From Melampsora larici-populina 98AG31 (taxonomy: Eukaryota; Basidiomycota; Pucciniomycetes; Pucciniales; Melampsoraceae), in contig NW_006768766.1 of assembly GCF_000204055.1 (NCBI RefSeq), forward strand, positions 652,706 through 716,705: a DNA stretch of 64,000 nucleotides. Direction: 5' to 3'. The notes beneath the pieces were generated by a model. The model saw only the letters and a list, made by a program, of their open reading frames with translations, had not been told where the DNA came from and did not search any database. Position numbers and translations under genes: made by a program. The number at the start of each line of letters is the position of its first letter. The first letter of the stretch is position 1. Below are positions 1-11,854 of this stretch, piece after piece.

Positions 1-1
1 A

Positions 2-462
2 ACTCTCGCTCCTAGGGTCGCAGGATATCACCCTGTTACTATGTTCTCTCCTCAAACCCGACTCGTCATCGAACGCGCGAAATATGTTGCACCCGGCTTG
101 AGTTCTCTACTGATCCCACTAGAAGATCTTTCTCCAGAAAAAATAACTCAAATTGAAGAACTCAATCCTCGTATCAAAAGGAAAATCGGAAAGGAATTTC
201 AAGAGATTCTCGGGATCGAAATGACACCATTGTCGAACAAGACTATATTTCGATTATTAATTCAATTCTTCAGATTTTGGGTTCAAGATCATCGCTGTAG
301 TACTCAATCAAGGTATGTAATCTTTTTTTTTCAATTCATGGAGTGTTGCTTTGTATAGTTCTGACTCTGTATTTTTCAATTTGTCAATGTTCTAGGGACT
401 TCATTCGAGAATATCTACATGATTCAGATGTCCTCTCATTAATGGAGGAATTCGATCTTTAG
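2..462 (+). CDS. 3' part of an unidentified protein gene
   Basis: The frame is open from base 2. An ATG at 41 is in frame, but upstream codons also read through, so this is probably the end of a longer gene cut by the window edge. Exon 1 ends at 312 before a GTATGT donor, and an acceptor TAG ends at 395. The second exon starts at 396 and closes with TAG at 460-462. The joined product ends in an acidic stretch (SLMEEFDL). It has charged helical segments and no signal peptide or membrane segment. I do not recognise the family. The splice junction keeps frame, which supports a real gene. Confidence 0.6.
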
Positions 463-515
463 ATCATATCGTCATTCACTCAATCACATCTCAATTGGAT
501 CCCCTCAATCGACTG

Positions 516-1105
516 CTTCTCTTCTTGTTTGTTTTGTTAAAATTTCGGGTATTACTTCATCATGTCTCATTATATATCTATATCATCTACTTCACATACT
601 CTCTTTTTCTTTATTCTTACAGGATCCTTCCATCCTTGCTTCTCCACTTATGGAAGAGCAAGATGTCTACTCCATATCTCCTGGTGGTGAAGGAATGCAC
701 CAGGATTATAGATGTTTACTCAATCTATCTCCAGATGATTATATCAACTGAAGATGTGATGATATCAACTGCTTTATACACACTCCTTGTATTCAAAATT
801 ATACCTTTATCTTCTCTTCTTGTTTGTTTTGTTAAAATTTCGGACATCACTTCATCATGTATCATTATATATCTATATCATCTACTTCACATACTCTCTT
901 TTTCTTTATTCTTAGAGGATCCTTCCATCCTTGCTTCTCCACTTATGGAAGAGCAAGATGTCTACTCCATATCTCCTGGTGGTGAAGGAATGCACCAGGA
1001 TTATAGATGTTTACTCAATCTATCTCCAAATAATGATATCAGCTGAAAATGTGATGATATTAACTGCTTTATAAACACTCCTTGTATTCAAAATTATACC
1101 TTTAT
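516..1105. repeat. 295-bp tandem duplication (2 copies)
   Basis: Two head-to-tail copies, 516-810 and 811-1105, each begin CTTCTCTTCTTGTTTG and end ATACCTTTAT, with about 5% substitutions between them. The first copy starts about 50 bases after the stop of the preceding gene, so it may lie in its 3' UTR. Each copy has a pyrimidine tract followed by AG, but no supported coding function. Confidence 0.9.
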
Positions 1106-2235
1106 GTAAAACACCTTCCATCTTCTTTCAACTGTCCATCACTTATAAATACTTGTATCGGAATTCTCTTATCCATTTTGGGTCATCTTTATCAAAGATT
1201 TGGGATATAAATGTTCATACTTGAGTCTCGACAACCTTGTATGTTAAATGATTTTCCCAGTTAAGCTTTGTCTGGTTAGGATTCTCCTAGCACTAAACTG
1301 GCCCAAGTAAACCCCTATATGAGAAGTTCACTGCCAATAGTGGATGTGTTCTTCCGCGCCCAGATGCATATTCATTACAAGCGCAAATAACACACTGAGA
1401 AGCTATAACCAACTGTGTATCGAAATGAATATGAGTCAATCTCCAAAGTTTTCAGTTGCATATTGAAATTATTGTGCGTTTCAATACTTGTGAGTTCTCC
1501 TTCACCATCCATTTGGATCAACAGATCAAATGATGATATCTTCCGCCAGTCACCTACTATTCATATCTTCCTTGTTTTGTTTTAACAACATGGGTAGCAA
1601 AATTTGATTCTTGCAGTAGCCCCCAATGGTCATACACTACATTTTTGGATTGCAATGGACTTTTTGGTGTTTCTGCTTTACCCATCAACTATGCAGGACA
1701 AAGATACAGTGCAAAAGTGGTCCTCAAATACAAACTTTGGTATATCATGACACATGCAATTTGCATGTAGGATCCAAAGCAGAAAATTGATTCTAGATGT
1801 AATGCGACAAGTCAATGGATGTCTGATTATATTTTGCAGATGTGGAGCCTACTTTGGTAGAGCCTTCCAATCTTTTACGCCTTTTGCCATTGTATTTACT
1901 CGGAGAGACTTGGTGATTGGACTGATTGATGATTGAGCATATCAAATTGATATTTCTAGTAGTAAGGTCTTGAAGAAAAAAAATGGACCAGACAAAGGCT
2001 TAACAATTTCCTGGGAAGATCATGCCTATGATTTCAGGTCCACTTCAAGATCATTTGGGTACATGTATATGTACTCAGGGCTGACAATGATGTATAGAAT
2101 TTGTACACATTTCACCTTAGTTCTAGATCCCTTAGGTGCCCATCCTAAAAGTCCCAAACCAATGAAAACAAAAATAAACAATGACATCAGCTGGCGTATG
2201 AATCTTCATTGACCTTTTATCTCAGATTGAGGACA
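1106..2235. other. AT-rich intergenic DNA, no supported gene
   Basis: Short open frames here have no recognisable domain. The sequence may be worn transposon interior ahead of the LTR-like block that follows, but I could not identify a retroelement motif. Confidence 0.5.
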
Positions 2236-2755
2236 TGTGATAAGCATTATTGATGATGTTTGGATTCACTGTCATCACCTCAGTGTACGTCTCAGTTTGT
2301 ACCTCACCTTTTGAACCAAATTATGCCTTAGCTCCTGCCAGATCTGTGGTATATAAACCAGCTTCAGCTGGACTCAATTTCTCAGCTCAAATCACTTGAT
2401 CCCGTTTTGGTGAAGCTTTGTATCTTCAAATCACAATTTCTCCACTGTTTTCTTGCCTTACTACCTTTACAATCTTCAACAATCTATCAGCTTTTATAAC
2501 CAACTAAAAATCTTTAAACACTTTCTATTCAATCCCTATTTTGTCAAACTATGCTTCTTCCCCTGTTTGCTTGCCTTACTACCTTTTCAATCTTCAACAA
2601 TCTGTTAGCCTCTTTGAGCAACTCAAACTATCTAGCTACCTTCTATCCAAGCCTCATACCTTCTACCTACCTTTCTTCTCCTGTTTGGTGGTGTTCAATC
2701 TACATCAAAGAATCAAAGGTCAATTTCTAGTACTTTCTACATTGTAAACTGAAAA
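2236..2755 (+). mobile_element. possible solo LTR or LTR fragment
   Basis: The block begins TGTGATAAGC after a purine-rich run (GATTGAGGACA). It contains a TATATAA box near 2350 and a pyrimidine-rich leader. Inside, a ~50-base segment containing CTTGCCTTACTACCTTT is repeated 118 bases apart (2445 and 2563). This resembles the promoter and leader of an LTR. No second LTR or clean CA terminus was found, so the right boundary is a guess. Confidence 0.3.
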
Positions 2756-3874
2756 TTCAAAGATCATCCTTGAGAGTTTACTAGAAAGCAAAAGATTTAT
2801 CTCCCAAACCACACTATTAAAATAAATGAAGAGAATTAACAATCAAACAAGTAAATTATTCAGTTTCTCTATGACTTTCAAAGATCAATTGAAGTTTATC
2901 AACTTGTTTGATCAAGTAACCAAGAAAAACTTCACAATCTTTATTTATCTCTCATCCATCAAGAGATTCTTTTTAAAGATCTTTTCAAGTTTGTAGTCAA
3001 GATTCATCCTTCACAACAAGTCAGGAACTGAATAGTTATCTTCTTTTTTCAATCAAACTTACCAAGTGAATAATTTAAAATAGGACAACCATGTTCTTAA
3101 CTCTTTAAGTCAATCATAAAGTACTGATAAGATTTTTTTTGAATGTTTTGTTCTGGAAATTAGTTACAAAGACTATAAAATTCAAACAAATATGCAGAGA
3201 TATTTTTTGTCACCCTTTTTTATAAATTCATCAATTAATTTGAACCTTATTAAAATAAATCAAATCTTTCATCACTACCAAAATATGAATCAATGCTTTG
3301 TCTTTGTCAAAATTTATGATTTCTTTGCTTTTGCTATGCACTATCCAGATATGATATTAAATCTTTAATTTGGAATGAGTTGTATGATTGGATGTCATCC
3401 TTCTGAAAAACCAGAAAGAGATCTGTGCAAACAGATCATCAAGATATTTGGTATAATTAATCAACTTGAATTCTAAATCACCATGCACATGATTAAAGGG
3501 ACAGAAATTCATACCTAAATAGAGCATGAGACTTCCACCTTCTATTTATGAGACATAGCTAGTCAAGAGAAAACCTTAACCTTAGCTAAGAAAACTCCAC
3601 ATGTTTTATTCTAAAGAGATCAGAAATCCAGGAATTTATAAAATTGAGAGTTAAATCAAGTGAGTTTTATTGTTCTTGTTTTAGTTTATACACAACAAAA
3701 TGGGAAATTCTAAAATTCAAAGGTGTTAAATAAATCCAACAAAAATAAACAAACACTATTATTCATACAAAAACCAAAAAAACCAAAAAAAACTAATGCA
3801 AAAAACACACACACATCAAAAATGAAACCTTTAAAAAACTTCAACCAGAAAAAGAGATTGATTTTGATTTGATT
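2756..3874. other. AT-rich intergenic DNA
   Basis: No supported gene. The last part (about 3730-3870) would be the 3' UTR and terminator region of the minus-strand MAPR gene and holds A-rich runs. Confidence 0.5.
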
Positions 3875-4736
3875 TCAAACTGCACCACCTTCTAATTTAG
3901 GATCACAATCTTTTGGTAAAGGTACATTTGGATCAATTTTAGGTAAAATCACCGTACCAACTTTAGGATACTTTGGAGAATTTTCAAAAAACCCACTCCA
4001 ATGATCTAAAGCCTAATATCAAAAAACCCAAAACCCCCCAAACCCAATCATGAGAATGTTAAATGAAATTTGATCAAAAGATAAGAAATTGACTTACTTT
4101 TTTCTGTTGATCATTAAACCCTCTTGTATCATAAGTTAAACCCGATTTAAAACAACCCGTCACAAAAGCTCTAGAAGCGTCTTTACCAGCAAAATGATGA
4201 TAAGTACCACCAGGACCATAGATAGCTTTATTAGCATTCATATTATAAACGTTTCCATTGATAGCTAATAAGATAGGTTTAGTTGGATCTTTGATTCCAT
4301 CGTAATTTGATAATTCTTTTAAAGTATAAACCGTTTTATCTTTCTGCAGAGATCAGTAAATTTCAATTAGTTAGTTTGGGATGAATTGGATAGGTTGGTA
4401 TTTGTAACTGACTGGTAAATAATAATTTAATTGAACATATTTTCCTTCGTAACCCCAAAACCAATGTTCCATAATCATTCGACTAAGTCCAAAACTCAAT
4501 AAGAGCATTAAGATTGAATATTTCAAAGTAGAACCGATGAAAGAATGATTTGAAGTTTTTGATGATGATGAATGAGATTGAGCTCGTTGATCTGATTTTT
4601 GTTTCATGATTTTATAATTTTGATGTACAAAGTAAGGTGAGTTTGATTTTTTGAGTAAGACTGATTTACCTTTGAATTGAACTCTTTTGATTCCGATTAG
4701 TTCTGATGGTGAAGGTGGTGAAGGTGTTGGTAACAT
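3875..4736 (-). CDS. cytochrome b5-like MAPR/Dap1-family protein
   Basis: Three exons: 4413-4736, 4098-4343 and 3875-4012, joined in frame to 235 residues. The donors are GTCAGT and GTAAGT; a CTAAC branch-like motif lies before the first acceptor. Residues about 72-88 form a membrane anchor. A cytochrome b5-like haem/steroid-binding fold follows (YTLKELSNYDG, then AINGNVYNM, then GPGGTYHHFAGKDASRAF), the pattern of membrane-associated progesterone receptor proteins. In yeast, Dap1 binds haem and supports the sterol P450 Erg11; a similar ER role is inferred here. Met44 just before the anchor is an alternative start. The gene is divergent from VPS16. Confidence 0.88.
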
Positions 4737-4973
4737 TTATCAATTCAGAACTCATCGATCTTCAACTTGGATTGCTGAACATGGATTTAGAACGGTGGAT
4801 ACTTAGGATTAAGTTAAAAGTCTTAAATGTTAAGGTCAACTTAAGTGTTATGTACCTTAACCTACTCCCAATTCGATCGATCAACCAATTCCAATTCCTT
4901 TTTCAACCAACTAACCAACTATCATAGCAATACCAATCAAACAGTCACCATCAACATCAGAATCAAGCTCAAA
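4737..4973. promoter_or_regulatory. shared divergent promoter, MAPR gene and VPS16
   Basis: These 237 bases separate two start codons facing away from each other, so both core promoters must lie here or overlap the first exons. I see no clear TATA box. Confidence 0.6.
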
Positions 4974-7900
4974 ATGAATCATACATTGGCTCCAAATAGT
5001 GCAGATTGGGATTCAGTGGGTGATACTTATTATAGAAAACAAGAAATCTATAAAATGTCATGGTCGGTTTCCGATCTATCTTCTTATAGAGTAGTGGGGG
5101 CTTCACTTGGTGGTCCACTCGGTGTGCCCAAGAGCAATTCAATCTAAACCAAAGAAAAGATCTAACCAAAACTAATCAAAATCTGATGTTTACTTTTTGA
5201 TTTTTGACAGCTATCACTTTAGATACTTCAAAACCCATTGCATTGATTGGTGATAATATTAATATTTCTTCAACTAGTAAACCTAAACTGTTTATTCATT
5301 CTTCTTCTGGAAATTTATTATTTACTATCACTTGGGATCATCCTTCTCGATTGGTTTCATTTGGGTTTACTAAATCAGAATCTTTGGTGACTTTATCATC
5401 AGATGGGTTTTATAGAATTTATCCAATCAATTCAACTTCAACTACTTCAACTTCAACTTCAACTAATTCTGATTTAGTTAGTTTTACTCAACATAGTTTA
5501 GGTTCAGTAACAGAAGAACTGGGTGTGATTGATGGTCAGATTTGGTCAGATGGAATGTTAGTCATGAGATTAGATTTAAGTTTTGTTCAAGTTAAAGGAT
5601 GGCCAGAAGAAATTGAAAGTTTTGAAGAAGATTCAATTAATTTTCAATCTAATTTAACTTCATTTAATGATCCTTGGATGGGTTCTAAAGATTCTCAAAT
5701 CCCTTCTTTGGTAGGTGATTCTACAAGGTTACCTATTGATCAAGGTGGTGGTAGGTTAGATTCAATCGAATCTGGTGGTTTAATCGATCGACCCAATAGT
5801 TGGGCAGTCATCCCACCTAAATCAAGTAACACCGGCGTAGTCCAAATCTTAGTTTCTAGATCAGATTCAATAGTAGTAATAGATCCTATGGATTCAACCG
5901 ATCAAAGATTATCATCTAAAGGACCCTACGAAAGAATCTTACCTTCACCTAATGGTAAATTTGTAGCACTCTTAACTTCGGCTTCTAGTCCTTCTCCTTT
6001 TACAGTTTGGGTTGTTTCTTCGGATTTCAGTCGAGAATTGAGTGAATATTCTTTACAAGATCAACATTCAGATGATTTATTGATGGATGGACCTCCTACT
6101 CAGATGGTTTGGTGTGGTGGTGATACAGTGATTGTGGGTTGGGAGAAAAGTTTAGTCATGATCGGACCTTTTGGTGCTTCATTTAGGTAAATTCATCAAT
6201 CAAACTCTTCATCAAACATTCAAGTCAACTTACTTGAATGATTTGATCTGAATTTGAATCCGATTTGGTACAGGTATTCTTTCACCGATCCGATTCATTT
6301 AGTTGGAGAAATCGATGGAGTTAGAATCATTACATCTCATACATGTGAATTTTTATCAAAAGTAGGACCATCAACTATATCAGTTTTCAGACCAGGATCG
6401 ACTTCACCTGCAGCGATTTTATTTGATGCATTAGATCATTTTGATAAAAAATCAGCCAGAGTATCAGATGAACATTTGAGAAATATAAAGAAAAATTTAA
6501 AAGAAGCCGTTAATATGTGTATCAAAGCAGCAGGTGATGAAATTGAAATCAAATGGCAAGAAAGGTTATTGAAATCGGCTAGTTTTGGGAAATCGTTTTT
6601 AGATGTTTACAATCCTGAAGGATTTGTTAGGATGGCTAAGACTTTGAGAGTTTTAAATGCGGTTAGACATTATGAGATTGGGATTCCTTTAACTTATGAA
6701 CAGTAAGTTTTATTAACAAGTTCTTTTGTCGAAGTGGAGTCTTTAACCCAAACTTTTTTTGATTCATTAGGTATATAGCACATCATCCAAGTCATTTAAT
6801 TTATCGATTAACAGCACGTGCACATTACCTTTTAGCATTGAGAATTACAGAATTCTTAGGATTATCACCAGCACCAGTCTTAAAACAATGGGCTCGATCA
6901 TTAATCATGAATACACATCCTAATTATGAAACTAATACTAATAAATCATTATGTGAAAAGATAGTGAAGAAATTAAAAGGAAAAAAAGGAATTGGAGCAT
7001 CAGATATAGCAGAGATTGCATGGAATTTAGGTAAAATCAAATTATCAATTCAATTACTTTCATATGAAATCTTACCTATTAAACAAATCCCATTATTAAT
7101 GAAAATGAATCAATTTGAAGAAGGATTAAAACAATCGATCAAAAGTTTAGATCCGAATTTATTATCATCTGTTTTATGGGAAATCAAATCAAAGAAATCT
7201 TTAGCTGAATTCTTAGGATTTGTTGAAGGGAAAGAAGAAGCTGTGAGTTGTATTAGAATTTGGGCTAAGAATGATATTGATAGAAAATTAAATTCGAATT
7301 TGAATGAAAAAGGAAAATTGATGATAATTAAACCGGGGAATGATTGGGATGTGTTTAGAGATTTTTGTTTTCAGGATGATAGAAGAACTGAAAGTGGTTG
7401 TTTATCATTAGAGGAAAGTTATTTAAATGGATGTGGATTTTTATCTTCCGCTCCTTCAACCAGTTTACAATTACCTAGTAATTGGAATGAGTTTTGGAAT
7501 TTAAAGATTTCGAAAATTAAGATTGGATTGAATTTTTTTAAAGAAGATTCTAATCGAATCTTTGAAGAAAAAATCTTAAAAGAATCCATCAGATTGATCG
7601 AATTTCAAAAAACTTTAATAGAAGATTTAATTAAATCGATTAACTCATCATCATCTTTGGAAGAAAGAAGTTTGAATGTAAAGAAAAGTTTTATAATTTC
7701 AATGTTATTTAAAGATGGAAAGATTATGAAATCGTTAAATGAAACTATTAAAGAATTAATTAAATTAGGATTAAAGAAACAAGCTGAGAAGTTAAGTATA
7801 GATTTTAAAGTGAATGAAAAAAGGTATTGGTATTTAAAATTAAAAGCTTTAGTTGAGATTAAAGATTGGGTTGAATTAGAAAATTGGTCAAGTAAAAAAT

Positions 7901-8249
7901 CACCTATAGGATATGAAGTAAGTGATTCTCATTCCTTTACAAACTTTTAATTTCAAAAATCAAGAAACTGATGTGTATTTGTATTGAATTGGGATTTTGG
8001 AAAACTTATTAGCCATTCGTACATCAACTTTTATTAATGGGTTGTAATCGAGAAGCATTAAAGTATATTAAAAGATGTGAAACTAAGAATCGAATCGAAT
8101 TATATATTAAATGTGGTGAATGGATCATTGCAGGAGAAGAATGTGCAGATCGAGGTGAAACTAAGAAATTGATGGAATTAAAACAAAGGTGTCCGAATCC
8201 ATTGATTTCAAATAGTTTAGGAAAAATGATTGATGAGTTAACGGTTTAA
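4974..8249 (+). CDS. VPS16: vacuolar protein sorting protein VPS16
   Basis: Five exons (4974-5121, 5211-6186, 6274-6702, 6771-7917, 8013-8249) join in frame to 978 residues. VPS16 is a core subunit of the HOPS and CORVET tethers that drive endosome and vacuole fusion. The N-terminal half matches the Vps16 beta-propeller-like region (SWSVSDLSSYRVVGASLGGPL near the start). The C-terminal half matches the Vps16_C helical region, with landmarks FDALDHFDKKSARVSDEHL, YIAHHPSHLIYRLTARAHY and ALKYIKRC. It is somewhat longer than the ~800-850 residues usual for the family, through low-complexity Ser/Thr and Asn/Lys stretches. Every exon junction preserves frame, so it looks intact. Confidence 0.93.
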
Positions 8250-8582
8250 GGGATTCTCTTTCATTTGGAAGGGAAGAAGATTGAATTGGTTTTTTTGGGG
8301 GATTTTTATTGAAGATTAGGTTTTGGAAAGGGAAGGGAAAAGGGGTTTGGAGATAGGATTGGGTTTAGATTTGTATGATAGATTATTATTTTTTGGGTTT
8401 CTTTTATTGTAATACGAGGTACTGGGCGGCCAGCCGCCCATTTTGAATTGCAACCTTGGCCTATGTCATCCCCATTGGCGTATGAATTACTACTACTATG
8501 CAGTTCGGGCTCTGTGTGCTGCTACTAACCAATCCTTGACACAGCACTCCTTCAACCAAAATATACTGTCACACACTCTGGG
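8250..8582. other. VPS16 3' flank and transition to mobile DNA
   Basis: T-rich 3' UTR-like sequence runs to about 8410. Base composition then rises sharply in GC. At 8423-8440 there is a perfect 8-bp inverted repeat (TGGGCGGC and GCCGCCCA) with a 2-base loop. No gene is supported. Confidence 0.6.
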
Positions 8583-8796
8583 AGCACCAGAGGATCCGGG
8601 GTTTCGTCCTGGGAATCTGGGACTGGGAAAATCGTGGGACCGTGGGAATACAGTAACCCCACTATAAGCATGCGAGTAAGCATATTACATGTGATGATAC
8701 AAATGTCCAAAACCCACGTACTTTTGACACTACCCAAAAGTACCAAAGTGTCACAAGAGCTACTGACCGCCAACCTTTCCGCAACATCTCCTACCA

Positions 8797-9034
8797 CACC
8801 TTTGCCTCATGACCAAAGCGGACGAACTCAACTATCATCCAATCCACCCAAGTGTATCATCAACCCAAAAGGGACAACGCGACATGGCAATTGTTATTAT
8901 CACACGTAAAACGAACATGATCGATTCAAGGTGGCAAATTTTTTGTGATCGGATTGTCAGCGCCAACGAACACGACTTCGAACATGGTTGTCGAGACACT
9001 CATCCACGAAAGGTACCAACTCATCAGCAACGGG
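8797..9034 (+). repeat. 238-bp direct repeat, copy 1 (copy 2 at 9075-9312)
   Basis: Bases 8797-9034 recur at 9075-9312, offset 278, with no difference I could find. Forty bases separate them. They lie at the 5' side of the plus-strand accessory genes inside the KDZ element and suggest a very recent local duplication. Confidence 0.9.
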
Positions 9035-9312
9035 ATTAGTTCTCGGACCGGGTGAAGCGACGAGCGCTGACCTTCACCTTTGCCTCATGACCAAAGCGGA
9101 CGAACTCAACTATCATCCAATCCACCCAAGTGTATCATCAACCCAAAAGGGACAACGCGACATGGCAATTGTTATTATCACACGTAAAACGAACATGATC
9201 GATTCAAGGTGGCAAATTTTTTGTGATCGGATTGTCAGCGCCAACGAACACGACTTCGAACATGGTTGTCGAGACACTCATCCACGAAAGGTACCAACTC
9301 ATCAGCAACGGG

Positions 9313-9786
9313 CATCTGCCAGAGCCGAAGAAAGGCGGCCTAGTCGGCATTCTCTGTCCAGAATGCCGAACACCTCTCCGTTTTCACTCGGCCAAAGAAG
9401 ATGCATGGCTCATTCATGTCGGCTGCCTTCAATCTTTCTCTCATCTCTCACGGGTGCAAACTAACCGTTGTTTTCCCCTTCGCCAGTGTCCACAACGCCC
9501 AAAGAATCGACACAACTGGCGTACGTGGCGATGTGATCAATACAATCACGAACGGGCCTTGATCAACGCCGGAGCCGCCCGACCCATCCTCTCGACTGCA
9601 GCCGACTGGGGCCCCCGAATATCACCCTCTGGGGTCATCCTTCCTCCAAAACGGATTGATGCAGACATTGATCCCAGTCTCAATCTACCACACCCTATTC
9701 GCGATGACCATCCGTTCTTGGGGCGAGTTGAACAGCAATTCATGCCCTTCGCAAACCAAGTCGACTCACTTGCCGGACCCCACTGA
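9313..9786 (+). CDS. transposon-borne ORF with a cysteine/histidine motif
   Basis: The frame is open from inside the second copy of the 238-bp repeat (about 9223) to TGA at 9784-9786. It has a possible metal-binding cluster (CPECRTPLRFH then HVGC) and a later RTWRCDQYNHERALI segment. There is no convincing ATG, so it is probably an internal exon of an accessory gene of the KDZ element. Its link to exons after 9966 is not resolved. Function unknown. Confidence 0.4.
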   Translation, partial: HLPEPKKGGLVGILCPECRTPLRFHSAKEDAWLIHVGCLQSFSHLSRVQTNRCFPLRQCPQRPKNRHNWRTWRCDQYNHERALINAGAARPILSTAADWGPRISPSGVILPPKRIDADIDPSLNLPHPIRDDHPFLGRVEQQFMPFANQVDSLAGPH

Positions 9787-9965
9787 ACCAAAGTCACTTA
9801 CCCGTGTCAGCGAACCTCACGTGGGCCAGTGGCCCGAACTCACCGGACGACAGGCAACAAAGGGTGTCCCCATCAGTACTGTCAAGCGGTTTGTTTAGTT
9901 GTTACTCATATCATCATCAAAAAAATGAAATCTGTTGAACAATTTATCCCCACTATCTGTAATAG

Positions 9966-11460
9966 TGTTGCCTCGAATACGGTTTAGGCCCGTGTCCCAA
10001 GCACCCCCGTCGCGACCAACCTGCTGCAGTCGTAATTCAAACAGCTCTCCAGCTCCCTACTGCGAGCACATCCACTCACGCACCAGCACCACCACCTCCT
10101 GCTAGGCCAACACCTTTCCAGCTGCCCACACCGAGCTCGTCTGCTTTAGCCCCTCATGCTAGGCCACCTTGTCTCCATCAGTGGGCTCAAAGTGTTAACT
10201 CACTGGGACACCGCCTGGGTCCGGAGGCGGTGTCAGCCATCCAAATCGACCGACGCAAACGTTACGAAGAGTTAGAACGGGCCAAAGCGGACAAATACGA
10301 CGAGAAGAAAGTCGTAACTATATACTTGTGGCTTGATGTGTGTTGGGTCAATTCCTATTACATACTCCAATAGCTTTTACTGACCAACTACCACAATCGC
10401 TATAGGCAGTAGAACCAAAGGTTATATCTGCCCATATGGATCAATGGCCTAAAGGAAGGCTGGACGAATCGCCGCTACTTATCCAAGCTTGCACGAAGAA
10501 ATTCGGAGTAAGTTGGAACCGCGCTCTTTGTATTTGGGATGGAAAGATCAACACTTGGGTCAGTTCTAATCTATAACTGATTGATTATAAGGGCTCGTTT
10601 ATTTAACGCAAAAAACGCTCACATCCTTTGGATTTTCAGCGCGAGACCATGGTGAATCTGCCGCATAGATTCCCTGCCCATCCAAACGAGATTGTAGTTC
10701 GGTCGCCAAATGTTGATCCCCGGACACCTGGCCTGCCAACGTCCAAGGCCAACTCATCAAACAGCACAGGCCACTACCATCAGGGAGCTCTCACACCTCT
10801 CCCACCAAACTCGTCACCTGATTCTGAACCCGATGTGATCGTTGTAAACGGGAACAGTACCCATCCCCTTCAACGTCTTAAACGTGAGGTCTCTGCGCAG
10901 CCCACCAAACCCAAATCGACCACAGTTCCTGAATCCAATGATTCAGGAACTGACGATCACATGGATTCCGATTCAGATTCCGACCTACCCGAATTCAATC
11001 CATTTGATGATCGGTCACACCCAGCCGAACCTTCACAATCCGGAACAGCTGACCAAGCTAAAGAAATAGTCAGTCCAGGGTACCCACATGATAACACCAT
11101 TGAGACTGATTTTGTTAAATGGTGTGCAACAGATAGTTAACACACCAACACCATCTCCTGTGTTGACCAATCCAAACGCCCCCCCTCAAGAAAAAAGGGT
11201 GGCCGTCGTCCACTATACTTATATCAGATCTTCTTGCGTGCTTTAAGGATTGTGAGACTCGCCCTGCTCCGGAGGCATGGAATCTAGCATTTGGCTACGA
11301 GTGGCGTTATGCTAGTTCCACAATGTATAGGTACAAGAAATGGATCGAAGAAGTAGAATATGAGCGATTTAGAGAAGAATACATTGACTCTCCGCGTGCA
11401 AATGTGGGTGCAGCACGAATCCGCTTCAAGGAGGAATTCAAAACGGTTGCAAACCTCTGA
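9966..11460 (+). CDS. multi-exon accessory gene of the KDZ element, unknown function
   Basis: Three exons keep one frame across plausible GT-AG introns: 9966-10310, 10406-10558 and 10640 to about 11136. A coding-like exon ends at TGA 11458-11460. The product is Pro/Ala-rich at first (APAPPPPARPTP), then has a charged helix (RRKRYEELERAKADKYDEKK), a WNRALCIWDGKINTW segment, and an acidic Ser/Asp run (DSGTDDHMDSDSDSDLPEF). The last exon has an aromatic, basic/acidic helix (YEWRYASSTMYRYKKWIEEV). I do not recognise a family. Codon use and GC resemble the transposon. The 5' exon and the splice into the last exon are unresolved. Confidence 0.45.
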
Positions 11461-11854
11461 ATGAAAATGATGTACACCCTGTTGGCTTCATGATTATACT
11501 TAATATCAAAACTATAAAGCAATCAGTATATAACTTTCACATGCAATCCATCACGTTTGGAGGACATTGTCCCTCCTTGTTGACTGTGTTTCTAAACTGA
11601 AGGTTACACGGTTTCAAACCTTTGAGGACCCTGTCCCAAAAAAATTTATATGTTGACAAAACACGAGGAAGTCCATCAAATTCCTCACGTTTTCAACACA
11701 TTCTTAGAAGTGGAGACCCTTAGATGATTTGACCCTGCCTACACCTACACGTCTCAAACATCATTCTTGTGGTGGTGTTCATCTCAGAATGTACAAATAT
11801 CAGCTGTTCCCTTGCGATGATGGTTGGTGAGCAAGCGCACCAACCATCACCATC

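Noticed and set aside
495..1046. 183-residue ORF across the tandem repeat
   Set aside because: It reads through both repeat copies in a leucine/isoleucine/tyrosine-rich frame created by AT-rich DNA. The lack of a domain and the repeat origin argue against a gene.
4845..4973. upstream extension of VPS16 exon 1 to 4845
   Set aside because: The frame is open, but the codons before ATG 4974 look like 5' UTR; the family starts near this ATG.
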